Origin: an uncultured Clostridia bacterium
GTDB lineage: Bacteria > Bacillota > Clostridia > Christensenellales > Aristaeellaceae
Length of the DNA: 44,200 bases
NCBI GenBank assembly: GCA_946413245.1
Contig: CAMKJS010000023.1
Coordinates: 1-44,200 of the forward strand
Direction of reading: 5' to 3'
Position numbers and translations under genes: made by a program. This document shows, piece by piece, positions 37,105 through 44,200 of the stretch. Numbering within the stretch: position 1 is the stretch's first letter; every line of letters begins with the position of its first letter. The notes beneath the pieces were generated by a model. It searched no databases. It had not been told where the DNA came from and saw nothing but the letters and a program-made list of their open reading frames with translations.

Positions 37105-38472
37105 ATGACGACCTCACTGGCTGAGCTCAGCCGAAGGCTGACCTCCGTGCCGGACGGAAAATACCTGCTGGGATTATCCGGAGGCGCGGACAGCGTGGCG
37201 CTGCTCCTGATGCTGCTGCCGGAGATCCGCGGAGGAAGAATCCGGGCGGAAGCCGTCCACGTGAACCACGGCCTGCGGGGGGAGGCCTCCGGGGAGGACG
37301 CGCGGTTCGCGGCGTCGCTCTGCGAAAGGGAGAATATCCCGTTTCACCTGTACCGGGCGGATCTCCGCGGCCGGAGGGACGAGAACACGGCCCGGGAAGA
37401 GCGGTACCGCTGCTTCCGGGAATGCCTGCGGGAAACCGGGGCGGACGGAATCATCCTGGCGCACCACGCGGACGACCTGGCGGAAACCATGCTGATGCGC
37501 CTGCTCCGCGGAACCGGGCCGGACGGGCTCGGCGCCATGCGGCCGGAGACGGAGGCGATGGGCATGCGGATTCTGCGGCCCATGCTGACGATCGGGCGGG
37601 AGGAAATCCGGGAAGCCCTGCGGAAGGACGGTATCCCGTGGCGGGAGGACGAAAGCAACGGCGATCCGGCCTATCTCCGGAACGCCCTGCGGCAGGAGAT
37701 TATGCCCCGGCTGGAAAAACTGGCGCCGGGAGCGGGACTGAAAATGGCCCGCACCGCGCTGATGCTGGGAGAGGACAGCCTGGCGTTGCGGCAGGAAGCG
37801 CAGAGGATTCTGGACGCTGCCGCCGAGGAAGACCGGCTGGACACGGATCGGCTGAAGGATCTGCCTCCGGCGCTGACATACCGGGTGCTGCGGATGTGGG
37901 CCGGCGAGATCATACCGGAGAGAAAGCAGCACGAGCTGACAGCGGAGCAGACGGAACGCCTGGCCGGGCTCCTTCGGCAGGAGCGCGGAACCGTGAATCT
38001 TCCCGGAGGAATCCGGGTGATCCGCGGAAAAAGATGGCTGTACGCGGACCGGGGAGAGGAATTCACCGGAACGAAATTCGCGTCAGAGGAGATTCCCTGG
38101 AAGGATCCGGAAACGGCGTTCCGCGGAATCACGCTGAGACGGCGTACGGACGGCGTCTTTCCCGGAGACGGGAAACACAGCCAGGCCGTGCCGGCCGGAT
38201 TTGCCGGGGGATGCGTGCTGCGCACCCGGCGGCAGGGGGACCGGATCCGCCCCTTCGGAAGCAGCGGAACAAGGAAGCTGCAGGATTATCTGACAGATCG
38301 GGGGATCGAAGCGTTCTGGCGGGACCGGATTCCGCTCCTGTGCCGGGGCAGCGAGGTCCTGCTGGCGGCCGGCGTCGGCGCCGGGAACATCCCCAGGATG
38401 AACCCGGAGGAACAGACGGAGATGCTGGAATGGTCCGGGGAGATGCCCTGGACGGAAACCGAAAAAACGTAA
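37105..38472 (+). CDS. tilS: tRNA(Ile)-lysidine synthetase
   Basis: The ATG at 37105 is 4 bases after the previous stop. The 455-residue enzyme has the PP-loop LSGGADSVALLL (SGGADS at 25-30), then VHVNHGLRG, then ILAHHADDLAETMLMRLLRG and RPMLTIGREEI. The TilS C-terminal domain (RPFGSSGTRKLQDYLTDRGI) follows. It adds lysine to C34 of tRNA-Ile(CAU) using ATP, so that the tRNA reads AUA. It is essential in most bacteria. It is followed by hpt and ftsH, a conserved Bacillota gene order. Confidence 0.95.
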   Translation: MTTSLAELSRRLTSVPDGKYLLGLSGGADSVALLLMLLPEIRGGRIRAEAVHVNHGLRGEASGEDARFAASLCERENIPFHLYRADLRGRRDENTAREERYRCFRECLRETGADGIILAHHADDLAETMLMRLLRGTGPDGLGAMRPETEAMGMRILRPMLTIGREEIREALRKDGIPWREDESNGDPAYLRNALRQEIMPRLEKLAPGAGLKMARTALMLGEDSLALRQEAQRILDAAAEEDRLDTDRLKDLPPALTYRVLRMWAGEIIPERKQHELTAEQTERLAGLLRQERGTVNLPGGIRVIRGKRWLYADRGEEFTGTKFASEEIPWKDPETAFRGITLRRRTDGVFPGDGKHSQAVPAGFAGGCVLRTRRQGDRIRPFGSSGTRKLQDYLTDRGIEAFWRDRIPLLCRGSEVLLAAGVGAGNIPRMNPEEQTEMLEWSGEMPWTETEKT

Positions 38473-38490
38473 AGGAGCGCACACGGAAAA

Positions 38491-39054
38491 ATGGAAAGGG
38501 ATTCGATGCTGTATCAGGATCTGGAAAGCATCCTGCTGACAAAGGAAAAGATCGCTGAAAGGGTGCGGGAAGTCGGGCAGCAGATTACCCGGGATTACGA
38601 AGGAAAGGCGCCGGTGATGATCTGCATCCTGAAAGGGGCTTCGATTTTCTTCGCAGATCTGATCCGGGAAATCGCGCTTCCGGTTACCACGGATTTCATG
38701 GCCATCTCCAGCTACGGCAGCGCCACCAAGACCAGCGGCGTCGTGCGGATCCTGAAGGACCTGGACAAGGATATCCTCGGGAAAGACGTGATCGTCGTGG
38801 AGGATATCGTGGATTCCGGCGTGACGCTGAGTTATCTGAAGAATCTCCTGCTGCAGCGGGGAACGGCGTCCCTGAAGATCGCGACGCTGCTGGACAAACC
38901 GTCCGGACGGCGCGTGGAGGGGCTGAATGCGGACTACGTTTGCTTTGACATTCCGGACGGATTTGTGGTAGGCTACGGGCTGGACTACGATCAGGTGTAC
39001 CGGAATATGCCTGATATCGGAATCCTGTCTCCAGCGGTGTACGAGAAACACTGA
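38491..39054 (+). CDS. hpt: Hypoxanthine phosphoribosyltransferase
   Basis: The 187-residue protein shows VMICILKGASIFFADLIREI, SYGSATKTSG and the PRPP-binding loop VIVVEDIVDSGVTL near residue 105. It ends with YVCFDIPDGFVVGYGLDYDQ, as in HPRTs. It converts hypoxanthine and guanine to IMP and GMP. Two starts fit: ATG 38491, 13 bases after GGAG, or ATG 38506 with AAAGGG 5 bases before it (182 residues). The longer one is given. Neighbours tilS and ftsH support the call. Confidence 0.94.
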   Translation: MERDSMLYQDLESILLTKEKIAERVREVGQQITRDYEGKAPVMICILKGASIFFADLIREIALPVTTDFMAISSYGSATKTSGVVRILKDLDKDILGKDVIVVEDIVDSGVTLSYLKNLLLQRGTASLKIATLLDKPSGRRVEGLNADYVCFDIPDGFVVGYGLDYDQVYRNMPDIGILSPAVYEKH

Positions 39055-39108
39055 GGCGGGACGATTCATTGTACGGATCCGGCAAACGGATCCATAGGAG
39101 GCTGAAAT

Positions 39109-41145
39109 ATGATCAAAAAACCTTCCAAAGGGTTTGCGGGATATATCATTCTTCTCGTGGCGCTGCTGCTGATCGCGATTCTGATGGGCGGCGGCCTGAA
39201 CCAGACCGTCAGCAAGCGGATCGAATATCCCACGCTTCTGCAGATGATCGACGAGGGGAAAGTGGCCCGGGTCGCAATCCGGAACAACAGCCTGGTAGGC
39301 CTGACCACCACGACCAACGTTGCGAAGGCGGATTTCCCGGACAGAAGTTATGACTTCGAAACCACGATCGGCTCCGATTTCCTCGAGACCGTGCGCCAGA
39401 TGAAGGCGAAGAAGATCGAAAAAGAAACGGGCTCCGAGGTGGATCTGGAAAAAATCTCGATCATGGATCTGGATTTCGAGCTGGAATACCGGGCCCCGGT
39501 GGTGCTTCCCTGGTGGTACGACTTCCTGCCGTATCTGATCATGCTCGCGATTATGGGCGTCGTATGGTATCTGATCATGCGGGCCCAGGGCGGCGGAACC
39601 GGCAGGGTCATGTCCTTCGGCAGAAGCCGGGCGCGCATGCAGGATCCCACGCGGAACAAGGTGACCTTCGCGGACGTGGCCGGCGCGGACGAGGAAAAGG
39701 CCGAGCTGCAGGAAATGGTGGATTTCCTGAAAAATCCGAAGAACTATACGGAAGCGGGCGCCCGGATTCCGAAGGGCGTGCTGCTGGTAGGCCCTCCCGG
39801 AACGGGTAAAACGCTGCTGGCCAAGGCTGTGGCCGGAGAAGCGGGCGTGCCCTTCTTCTCCATCAGCGGCAGCGACTTCGTGGAGATGTTCGTGGGCGTC
39901 GGCGCCAGCCGCGTCCGTGACCTGTTCGACCAGGCCAAGAAAGTAGCGCCGGCGATCGTCTTCATCGACGAAATCGACGCGGTGGGACGCCACCGCGGAG
40001 CCGGACTGGGCGGCGGCCACGACGAGCGCGAGCAGACGCTGAACCAGCTGCTGGTGGAAATGGACGGCTTTGCCGTGAACGAAGGCATTATCGTGATGGC
40101 CGCCACCAACCGCCGGGATATTCTGGATCCCGCACTGATGCGGCCGGGCCGGTTTGACCGCCAGGTAACCGTGAACTATCCCGATCAGGAAGGCCGTGTC
40201 GCCATCCTGAAGGTGCACAGCAAGGGAAAGACGCTGGATTCGGACGTGGATCTGGATAATATCGCGAAGCGTATGCCCTTCGCCACCGGCGCGGATCTCG
40301 AAAACGTGATGAACGAGGCGGCGATCCTGGCCGCCCGCTCCAAGACGACGAAGATTACCCAGCAGCTGCTGATCGACGCCATCGCCCGGGTGCAGATGGG
40401 TCCCGAGAAGAAGAGCCACAAGGTGAACGAGAAGGACAAGCGGATGGTAGCCTATCACGAAGGCGGCCACGCCATCGTGGGCCATATGCTGCCGGGATGC
40501 GACGAAGTGCATTTGATCACAGTCGTTCCGAGGGGGCAGGCGGCCGGCCATACGCTGGCCCTGCCGGCTGAGGAACACGACAACGTGAGCCGCAGCGAGC
40601 TGCTGGATCAGATCGCTATGATGCTGGGCGGACATGCCGCAGAGGAAGTGGCGCTGGGAGAAATCTACACCGGTTCCTCCAGCGACCTGAAGCGGGCTAC
40701 TGAGATCTGCCGGAAGATGGTGACCCAGTTCGGCATGAGCGACAATATCGGAACCATTTATCTCGGCAGCGACCAGGAAGTGTTCGTCGGCATGGAATTC
40801 GGCCAGAGCCGTGAATACAGCGAGGAAATCGCCGCCCGGATCGACCGCGAGGTTTCCGAGATGCTGGCGAAGTGCTATGAGACGGCCAAGCGCATCATCC
40901 GGGAAAAGAAGGACCGGCTGGACAGCCTGGTGGAAGCGCTGCTCAGGGAGGATACCCTGAACCGGGCGGAATTCCTCTCCATTATGGAGTCCGGAAACGT
41001 CGCGGAAGGGCTGGGGGACGACAAGCCCAGGACGACCGAACAGGTACTGGCGGACGCTGCCGCGTCCGCAGCGGCTGAAGCGAAGAACGCCGCTGAGGAT
41101 CAGCCGGCGGAAACTGCCGCCGCGCAGCCGGAAGACGGAGAATAA
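39109..41145 (+). CDS. ftsH: ATP-dependent zinc metalloprotease FtsH
   Basis: The ATG at 39109 follows AGGAGG. The 678-residue protein has a membrane helix at ~10-30 ([19 protein letters not shown]), an extracytoplasmic domain, and a second helix at ~140-165 ([15 protein letters not shown]). The AAA domain has Walker A GPPGTGKT (228-235), Walker [10 protein letters not shown] and the second region of homology ([20 protein letters not shown]). The protease domain has HEGGH (450-454). It degrades misfolded membrane and some soluble regulators as a hexamer. The tail after ~635 is Ala/Glu-rich. Confidence 0.97.
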   Translation: MIKKPSKGFAGYIILLVALLLIAILMGGGLNQTVSKRIEYPTLLQMIDEGKVARVAIRNNSLVGLTTTTNVAKADFPDRSYDFETTIGSDFLETVRQMKAKKIEKETGSEVDLEKISIMDLDFELEYRAPVVLPWWYDFLPYLIMLAIMGVVWYLIMRAQGGGTGRVMSFGRSRARMQDPTRNKVTFADVAGADEEKAELQEMVDFLKNPKNYTEAGARIPKGVLLVGPPGTGKTLLAKAVAGEAGVPFFSISGSDFVEMFVGVGASRVRDLFDQAKKVAPAIVFIDEIDAVGRHRGAGLGGGHDEREQTLNQLLVEMDGFAVNEGIIVMAATNRRDILDPALMRPGRFDRQVTVNYPDQEGRVAILKVHSKGKTLDSDVDLDNIAKRMPFATGADLENVMNEAAILAARSKTTKITQQLLIDAIARVQMGPEKKSHKVNEKDKRMVAYHEGGHAIVGHMLPGCDEVHLITVVPRGQAAGHTLALPAEEHDNVSRSELLDQIAMMLGGHAAEEVALGEIYTGSSSDLKRATEICRKMVTQFGMSDNIGTIYLGSDQEVFVGMEFGQSREYSEEIAARIDREVSEMLAKCYETAKRIIREKKDRLDSLVEALLREDTLNRAEFLSIMESGNVAEGLGDDKPRTTEQVLADAAASAAAEAKNAAEDQPAETAAAQPEDGE

Positions 41146-41203
41146 AGCACAGTGATACGCACGGCCGCATGGATGTGCGGCAGGCAGACCGAGAAGGAGC
41201 AGG

Positions 41204-43030
41204 ATGATCATGACGGAACCACAGAAGGGAGCAGGAAGACGCCGCCGCGCACAGACGCCGCAGCGTGTTCAGACTGCCGCCGGCGCCATGGCATCCTCTC
41301 AGGGAACTACCCGGGGATATGTGCCAGTACCATACGGGGGGCAGCAGAGCCAGCCCTACGGCGTTCCGGCAGGCGGCGCGCAGCCAACCTACGGGGCGCC
41401 CCAGGGAAATCCGTACCAAATCCCGCAGGGGAACCCCTACGCGGCTCCGCAGGGATCCCAGCAGGCTTATCCGGGACAGCAGAGAGCGAACCCCGGACGG
41501 TATCAGACCGGTTCCTATGAAAGCATCGGCGGACATCGCGGATATGTGGCCATGCAGGCCCCGCCGCAGCCGAAACCGAAAAAAGCCCGGAAAGGGCTGC
41601 GGGCTTTTCTGATTATTCTGCTGGTCGCCGTGTTCGGCGCCGGCGGCGCCTTCGCCTACATGAGCTATCAGAAGACGAAGGAGATCAACGACGCGGTTCA
41701 GCCCTTTGACGGACTGTTCGTCCCGGGTGTGTACGTGGACGGGATCGATCTGGAGGGCATGACACCGGAACAGGCCCTGAATTCCGTGCAGTCCCAGATC
41801 AGACAGCGCAACGACGCGTGGAGCGTCCAGCTGACCTACGAAGGGAACGTCGTGGCCACCATCGACGCGGCCATGCTGAACCTGAGCGTGGATATCAGCG
41901 AGGTCATGAACAGGGCCTGGCAGCAGGGCCACGAGGGTAACTATGAGGAGCGCTACGTGGCCATGCAGGAGCTGCGGGCGAATCCGTACCACGCCAATAC
42001 CGCCACACCCAGCGGGGATACGGCGATGATCGACGCGTTGATGTCCGGCATCAAGGAAAGCATCGATACCCCGGCAGTGGACGCCGCGCTGGTCTCCTTC
42101 GACCCGTCGCTGTCCTATCCCTTTACGTTTACCGACGAGGTATACGGAAAACGGCTGGATATCGAACCCGTGATCGAGCATCTGTACGAGATGGTTTCCG
42201 AGATGAAAAACGGAAGCGTGGAGCTGAAGCCGGAAACCGTGTATCCCAACGTGACCAAAGTGGAGCTGCAGAAGCATTATGCCCTGCGCTCCTCTGTGTA
42301 TACGCCGATCTCCAGCATTTCCCCGGTGGAACGGAACCAAAACATCGCCCGTGCCCTGGAAATCATCAACGGCTATGTGCTGGAGCCGGGCAAGAAATTC
42401 AGTTTCAACGGCGTCGTGGGCCAGCGGACCACGGCGAACGGATTCCAGCCGGCGGTCGAATACGTCTATAACGAGCACGTGATGGGCGTCGGAGGCGGCG
42501 TATGCCAGGCCAGCACCACCGTCTATCAGGCGGCGGTCAACGCGGGGCTCAAAATTCTGCACAGGGAGCCGCATTCCGACAGCGTAACCTATACGGATTA
42601 CGGCATGGACGCCACCGTGTACTGGGAAGGAAAACGGAAGATCGACCTGGAATTCAAGAACGATACGGAGTCGAACATCTATATCGTGTCGAGCGTCCAG
42701 CAGGATCCGAGCAACAAGCGGAGACAGATCGCCAAGGTAACCATGTACGGCGAGGATCTGGGAGAAATCCGGTATCAGCTCGTGTCCGAAATCGTCCAGG
42801 AACTGGAACCGCCGGAGAATCCCGAGTATGTAAAGGATACAAAAGGGGAATACGTCACCTACACCGATCAGCAGAAGAGCGTCTCAAAGGCAAAGCCGGG
42901 CTATGTGGTCAAGAGCTACCGGCTGGAATACACCGGCACCACCCTGACGGCGAAAAAGGAGCTGGACACCGATACCTATAAGCCCCAGGCGGAGAAAATC
43001 TACGTCGGCGTAAAAAAGCGCGGAGAATAA
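41204..43030 (+). CDS. VanW-family protein with Q/Y/P-rich tail and putative peptidoglycan-binding domain
   Basis: The 608-residue protein begins with a ~125-residue disordered tail of Gln, Pro, Gly and Tyr (QPYGVPAGGAQPTYGAPQGN). One membrane helix at ~135-155 (LIILLVAVFGAGGAFAYMSY) follows. The next ~200 residues resemble the peptidoglycan-binding-like domain found ahead of VanW (GVYVDGIDLEGMTPEQALNS). The VanW domain at ~380-490 has RNQNIARALEIINGYVLEPG, GKKFSFNGVVGQRT, GVGGGVCQASTTVYQAA and YTDYGMDATVYW. The last ~100 residues resemble a G5-type domain. VanW proteins occur with cell-wall genes; their activity is uncertain. Two starts fit: the ATG at 41204 is 4 bases after AAGGAG, and 41210 is 10 bases after. 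Confidence 0.9.
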   Translation: MIMTEPQKGAGRRRRAQTPQRVQTAAGAMASSQGTTRGYVPVPYGGQQSQPYGVPAGGAQPTYGAPQGNPYQIPQGNPYAAPQGSQQAYPGQQRANPGRYQTGSYESIGGHRGYVAMQAPPQPKPKKARKGLRAFLIILLVAVFGAGGAFAYMSYQKTKEINDAVQPFDGLFVPGVYVDGIDLEGMTPEQALNSVQSQIRQRNDAWSVQLTYEGNVVATIDAAMLNLSVDISEVMNRAWQQGHEGNYEERYVAMQELRANPYHANTATPSGDTAMIDALMSGIKESIDTPAVDAALVSFDPSLSYPFTFTDEVYGKRLDIEPVIEHLYEMVSEMKNGSVELKPETVYPNVTKVELQKHYALRSSVYTPISSISPVERNQNIARALEIINGYVLEPGKKFSFNGVVGQRTTANGFQPAVEYVYNEHVMGVGGGVCQASTTVYQAAVNAGLKILHREPHSDSVTYTDYGMDATVYWEGKRKIDLEFKNDTESNIYIVSSVQQDPSNKRRQIAKVTMYGEDLGEIRYQLVSEIVQELEPPENPEYVKDTKGEYVTYTDQQKSVSKAKPGYVVKSYRLEYTGTTLTAKKELDTDTYKPQAEKIYVGVKKRGE

Positions 43031-43060
43031 AAAACGGGAAAAAGAAACGAAAGAAACGTA

Positions 43061-43100
43061 AAAAAATACCGGAAAGCGGTTTCGCTTTCCGGTATTTTTT
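43061..43100 (+). terminator. Bidirectional terminator between the VanW gene and fba
   Basis: The long stem pairs 43061-43078 with 43083-43100 (ATACCGGAAAGCG with CGCTTTCCGGTAT, extended by A6/T6). T runs flank it on both strands, serving both convergent genes. Confidence 0.93.
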
Positions 43101-43108
43101 CAGAACGA

Positions 43109-44047
43109 TCAGGCCTTTCCGTCGCAGCCGAGCACGTCCTTAATCTTATGGGCGACCATGTCCTTCACGGCCTGGCGGGCGGGCTTCAGATACTGACGGG
43201 GATCGAAGTGATCCGGATGCTCCGCGAAGTACTTGCGGATCACGGCGGTCATGGCCAGACGGATGTCGGAGTCGATGTTGATCTTGCAGACAGCGCTGCG
43301 GGCCGCCTGACGGAGCTGCTCTTCCGGAATGCCGATGGCGCCGGGCATGTTTCCGCCGTACTTGTTGATTTCAGCCACGAATTCCTGCGGGACGGAGGAA
43401 GAACCGTGCAGCACGATCGGGAAACCGGGCAGCTGCTTCTCGCACTCCTCCAGCACGTCGAACCGGAGCTGGGGCTTGGTGCCGGGCTTGAACTTGTACG
43501 CGCCGTGGCTGGTGCCGATGGCGATGGCCAGGGAGTCGCACCCGGTCCTGGTGGCGAAGTCGTACACTTCTTCGGGATGGGTATACATGGCCTTGTCAGC
43601 TTCGACGGAAACTTCGTCTTCCACGCCGGCCAGCGTGCCCAGTTCCGCTTCGACCACGACGCCGTGATCGTGCGCGTATTCGACGACCTTCTTGGTCAGG
43701 GCGATGTTCTCTTCATAGGGCTTGGAGGAAGCGTCGATCATGACGGAGGTGAAGCCGCCGTCGATGCAGCTCTTGCACAGCTCGAAGGAATCGCCGTGGT
43801 CCAGGTGCAGCGCGATCGGAATCTCGGGATTCTCGAGCACGGCAGCCTCAACCAGCTTGACCAGGTAGGTGTGGTTCGCGTAGGCGCGGGCGCCCTTGGA
43901 AACCTGCAGGATCACGGGAGCCTTCAGCTCTCCGGCAGCTTCGGTGATACCCTGAATGATTTCCATGTTGTTGACATTGAAAGCGCCGACAGCGTATCCG
44001 CCGTCATATGCCTTCTTAAACATTTCTTTTGTGGTTACTAAGGGCAT
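43109..44047 (-). CDS. fba: Class II fructose-bisphosphate aldolase
   Basis: AAGGAGG lies 10 bases before the ATG at 44047. The 312-residue enzyme shows class II motifs: VGAFNVNNMEIIQGI, IALHLDHGDSFELC (D83 base, H84 zinc ligand), EAELGTLAGVEDEV, GTSHGAYKF and VLHGSSSVP. It closes with INIDSDIRLAMTAVIRKYFA. It splits fructose 1,6-bisphosphate to dihydroxyacetone phosphate and glyceraldehyde 3-phosphate. With the phosphofructokinase fragment at the other end of the window, it belongs to central glycolysis. It is transcribed alone. Confidence 0.96.
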   Translation of the reverse strand: MPLVTTKEMFKKAYDGGYAVGAFNVNNMEIIQGITEAAGELKAPVILQVSKGARAYANHTYLVKLVEAAVLENPEIPIALHLDHGDSFELCKSCIDGGFTSVMIDASSKPYEENIALTKKVVEYAHDHGVVVEAELGTLAGVEDEVSVEADKAMYTHPEEVYDFATRTGCDSLAIAIGTSHGAYKFKPGTKPQLRFDVLEECEKQLPGFPIVLHGSSSVPQEFVAEINKYGGNMPGAIGIPEEQLRQAARSAVCKINIDSDIRLAMTAVIRKYFAEHPDHFDPRQYLKPARQAVKDMVAHKIKDVLGCDGKA

Positions 44048-44079
44048 AGGAAAAGACCTCCTTCATCAAAGATAAACAC

Positions 44080-44108
44080 ATTATAGCACAGGTGCGGGGG
44101 AATGAAAA
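44080..44108 (-). promoter_or_regulatory. Promoter of fba
   Basis: On the minus strand, TTTTCA (44108-44103), a 17-base spacer and an extended -10 TGCTATAAT (TATAAT at 44085-44080) lie 32 bases before the start. Nothing else is recognised from 44109 to 44200. Confidence 0.75.
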
Positions 44109-44200
44109 GATGGGACTTGTCTGAAAATAGCGAATATCCCGGAATCGTTACTGTTCACGGGGTAGGCGAACCATAAACAGATAAATATCCATTGGAACAG

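Noticed and set aside
38083-42574. Minus-strand frames of 1042 and 530 codons opposite ftsH and the VanW gene
   Set aside because: They lie antisense to clear FtsH and VanW domains and show His/Arg/Val-rich shadow composition.

Overview
The window reads as a chromosome segment of a gut or rumen Clostridia-type Bacillota. This is inference from content: strong AGGAGG ribosome sites, a tilS-hpt-ftsH cluster, a VanW-family protein, a secreted PTP-like phytase, several secreted leucine-rich-repeat proteins, and a tRNA gene without an encoded CCA. Most of the chromosome is GC-rich, so many long antisense frames are shadows of real genes. The stretch 5.7-8.2 kb and the integrated element at 10.5-23.7 kb look more AT-rich and accessory.

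Layout. 1-177: 3' end of a phosphofructokinase gene. 0.3-5.7 kb: two secreted EF-hand/LRR paralogs around a secreted Ntn-hydrolase. 5.7-8.1 kb (minus strand): a membrane protein and a DUF234-type AAA ATPase. 8.5-10.2 kb: an intracellular GH2 glycosidase. 10.45 kb: tRNA-Trp, used as the attachment site of a 13.1-kb integrated element bounded by a 90-bp near-perfect direct repeat. 23.7-26.8 kb: secreted SH3b protein, a repeat-rich gap, a PTP-like phytase and a frameshifted secreted protein. 26.9-35.2 kb (minus strand): a tightly coupled four-gene operon encoding a sugar-phosphate transferase, a sugar nucleotidyltransferase, a 1735-residue protein with a degenerate tubulin-like N-terminus and an actin/Hsp70-like C-terminus, and a SpoU rRNA methyltransferase. 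35.4-43.0 kb (plus strand): Q/Y/G/P-rich membrane protein, tilS, hpt, ftsH and a VanW protein. 43.1-44.0 kb: class II fructose-bisphosphate aldolase on the minus strand.

The element is the most interesting part. Its left arm holds a tyrosine integrase, an XRE-like protein and a CI-like repressor on the minus strand. Divergent from these are small HTH/Xis-like proteins and an 889-residue AEP-primase/DUF3987 helicase, followed by an iteron-rich region that looks like a replication origin. The right arm, convergent on the minus strand, encodes small phage-like proteins, an HK97-type prohead protease, coiled-coil proteins, a PLD-like protein, a P27-like terminase small subunit and three sigma-factor-like proteins. 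I see no large terminase, portal, major capsid, tail or lysis gene. This is the architecture of a phage satellite (PICI-like) that would replicate itself and borrow a helper's particles. Its orphan prohead protease, convergent packaging arm and sigma-like trio differ from the textbook SaPI layout.

Satellite control can be partly read from the DNA: a CI promoter overlapping a perfect palindrome, a promoter-plus-terminator cassette for a possible ~77-nt RNA antisense to the repressor operon, three 11-bp repeats phased at 17 bp just upstream of the right-arm promoter, terminators at the right border, and 12-bp tandem repeats inside both ends that could be integrase arm sites.
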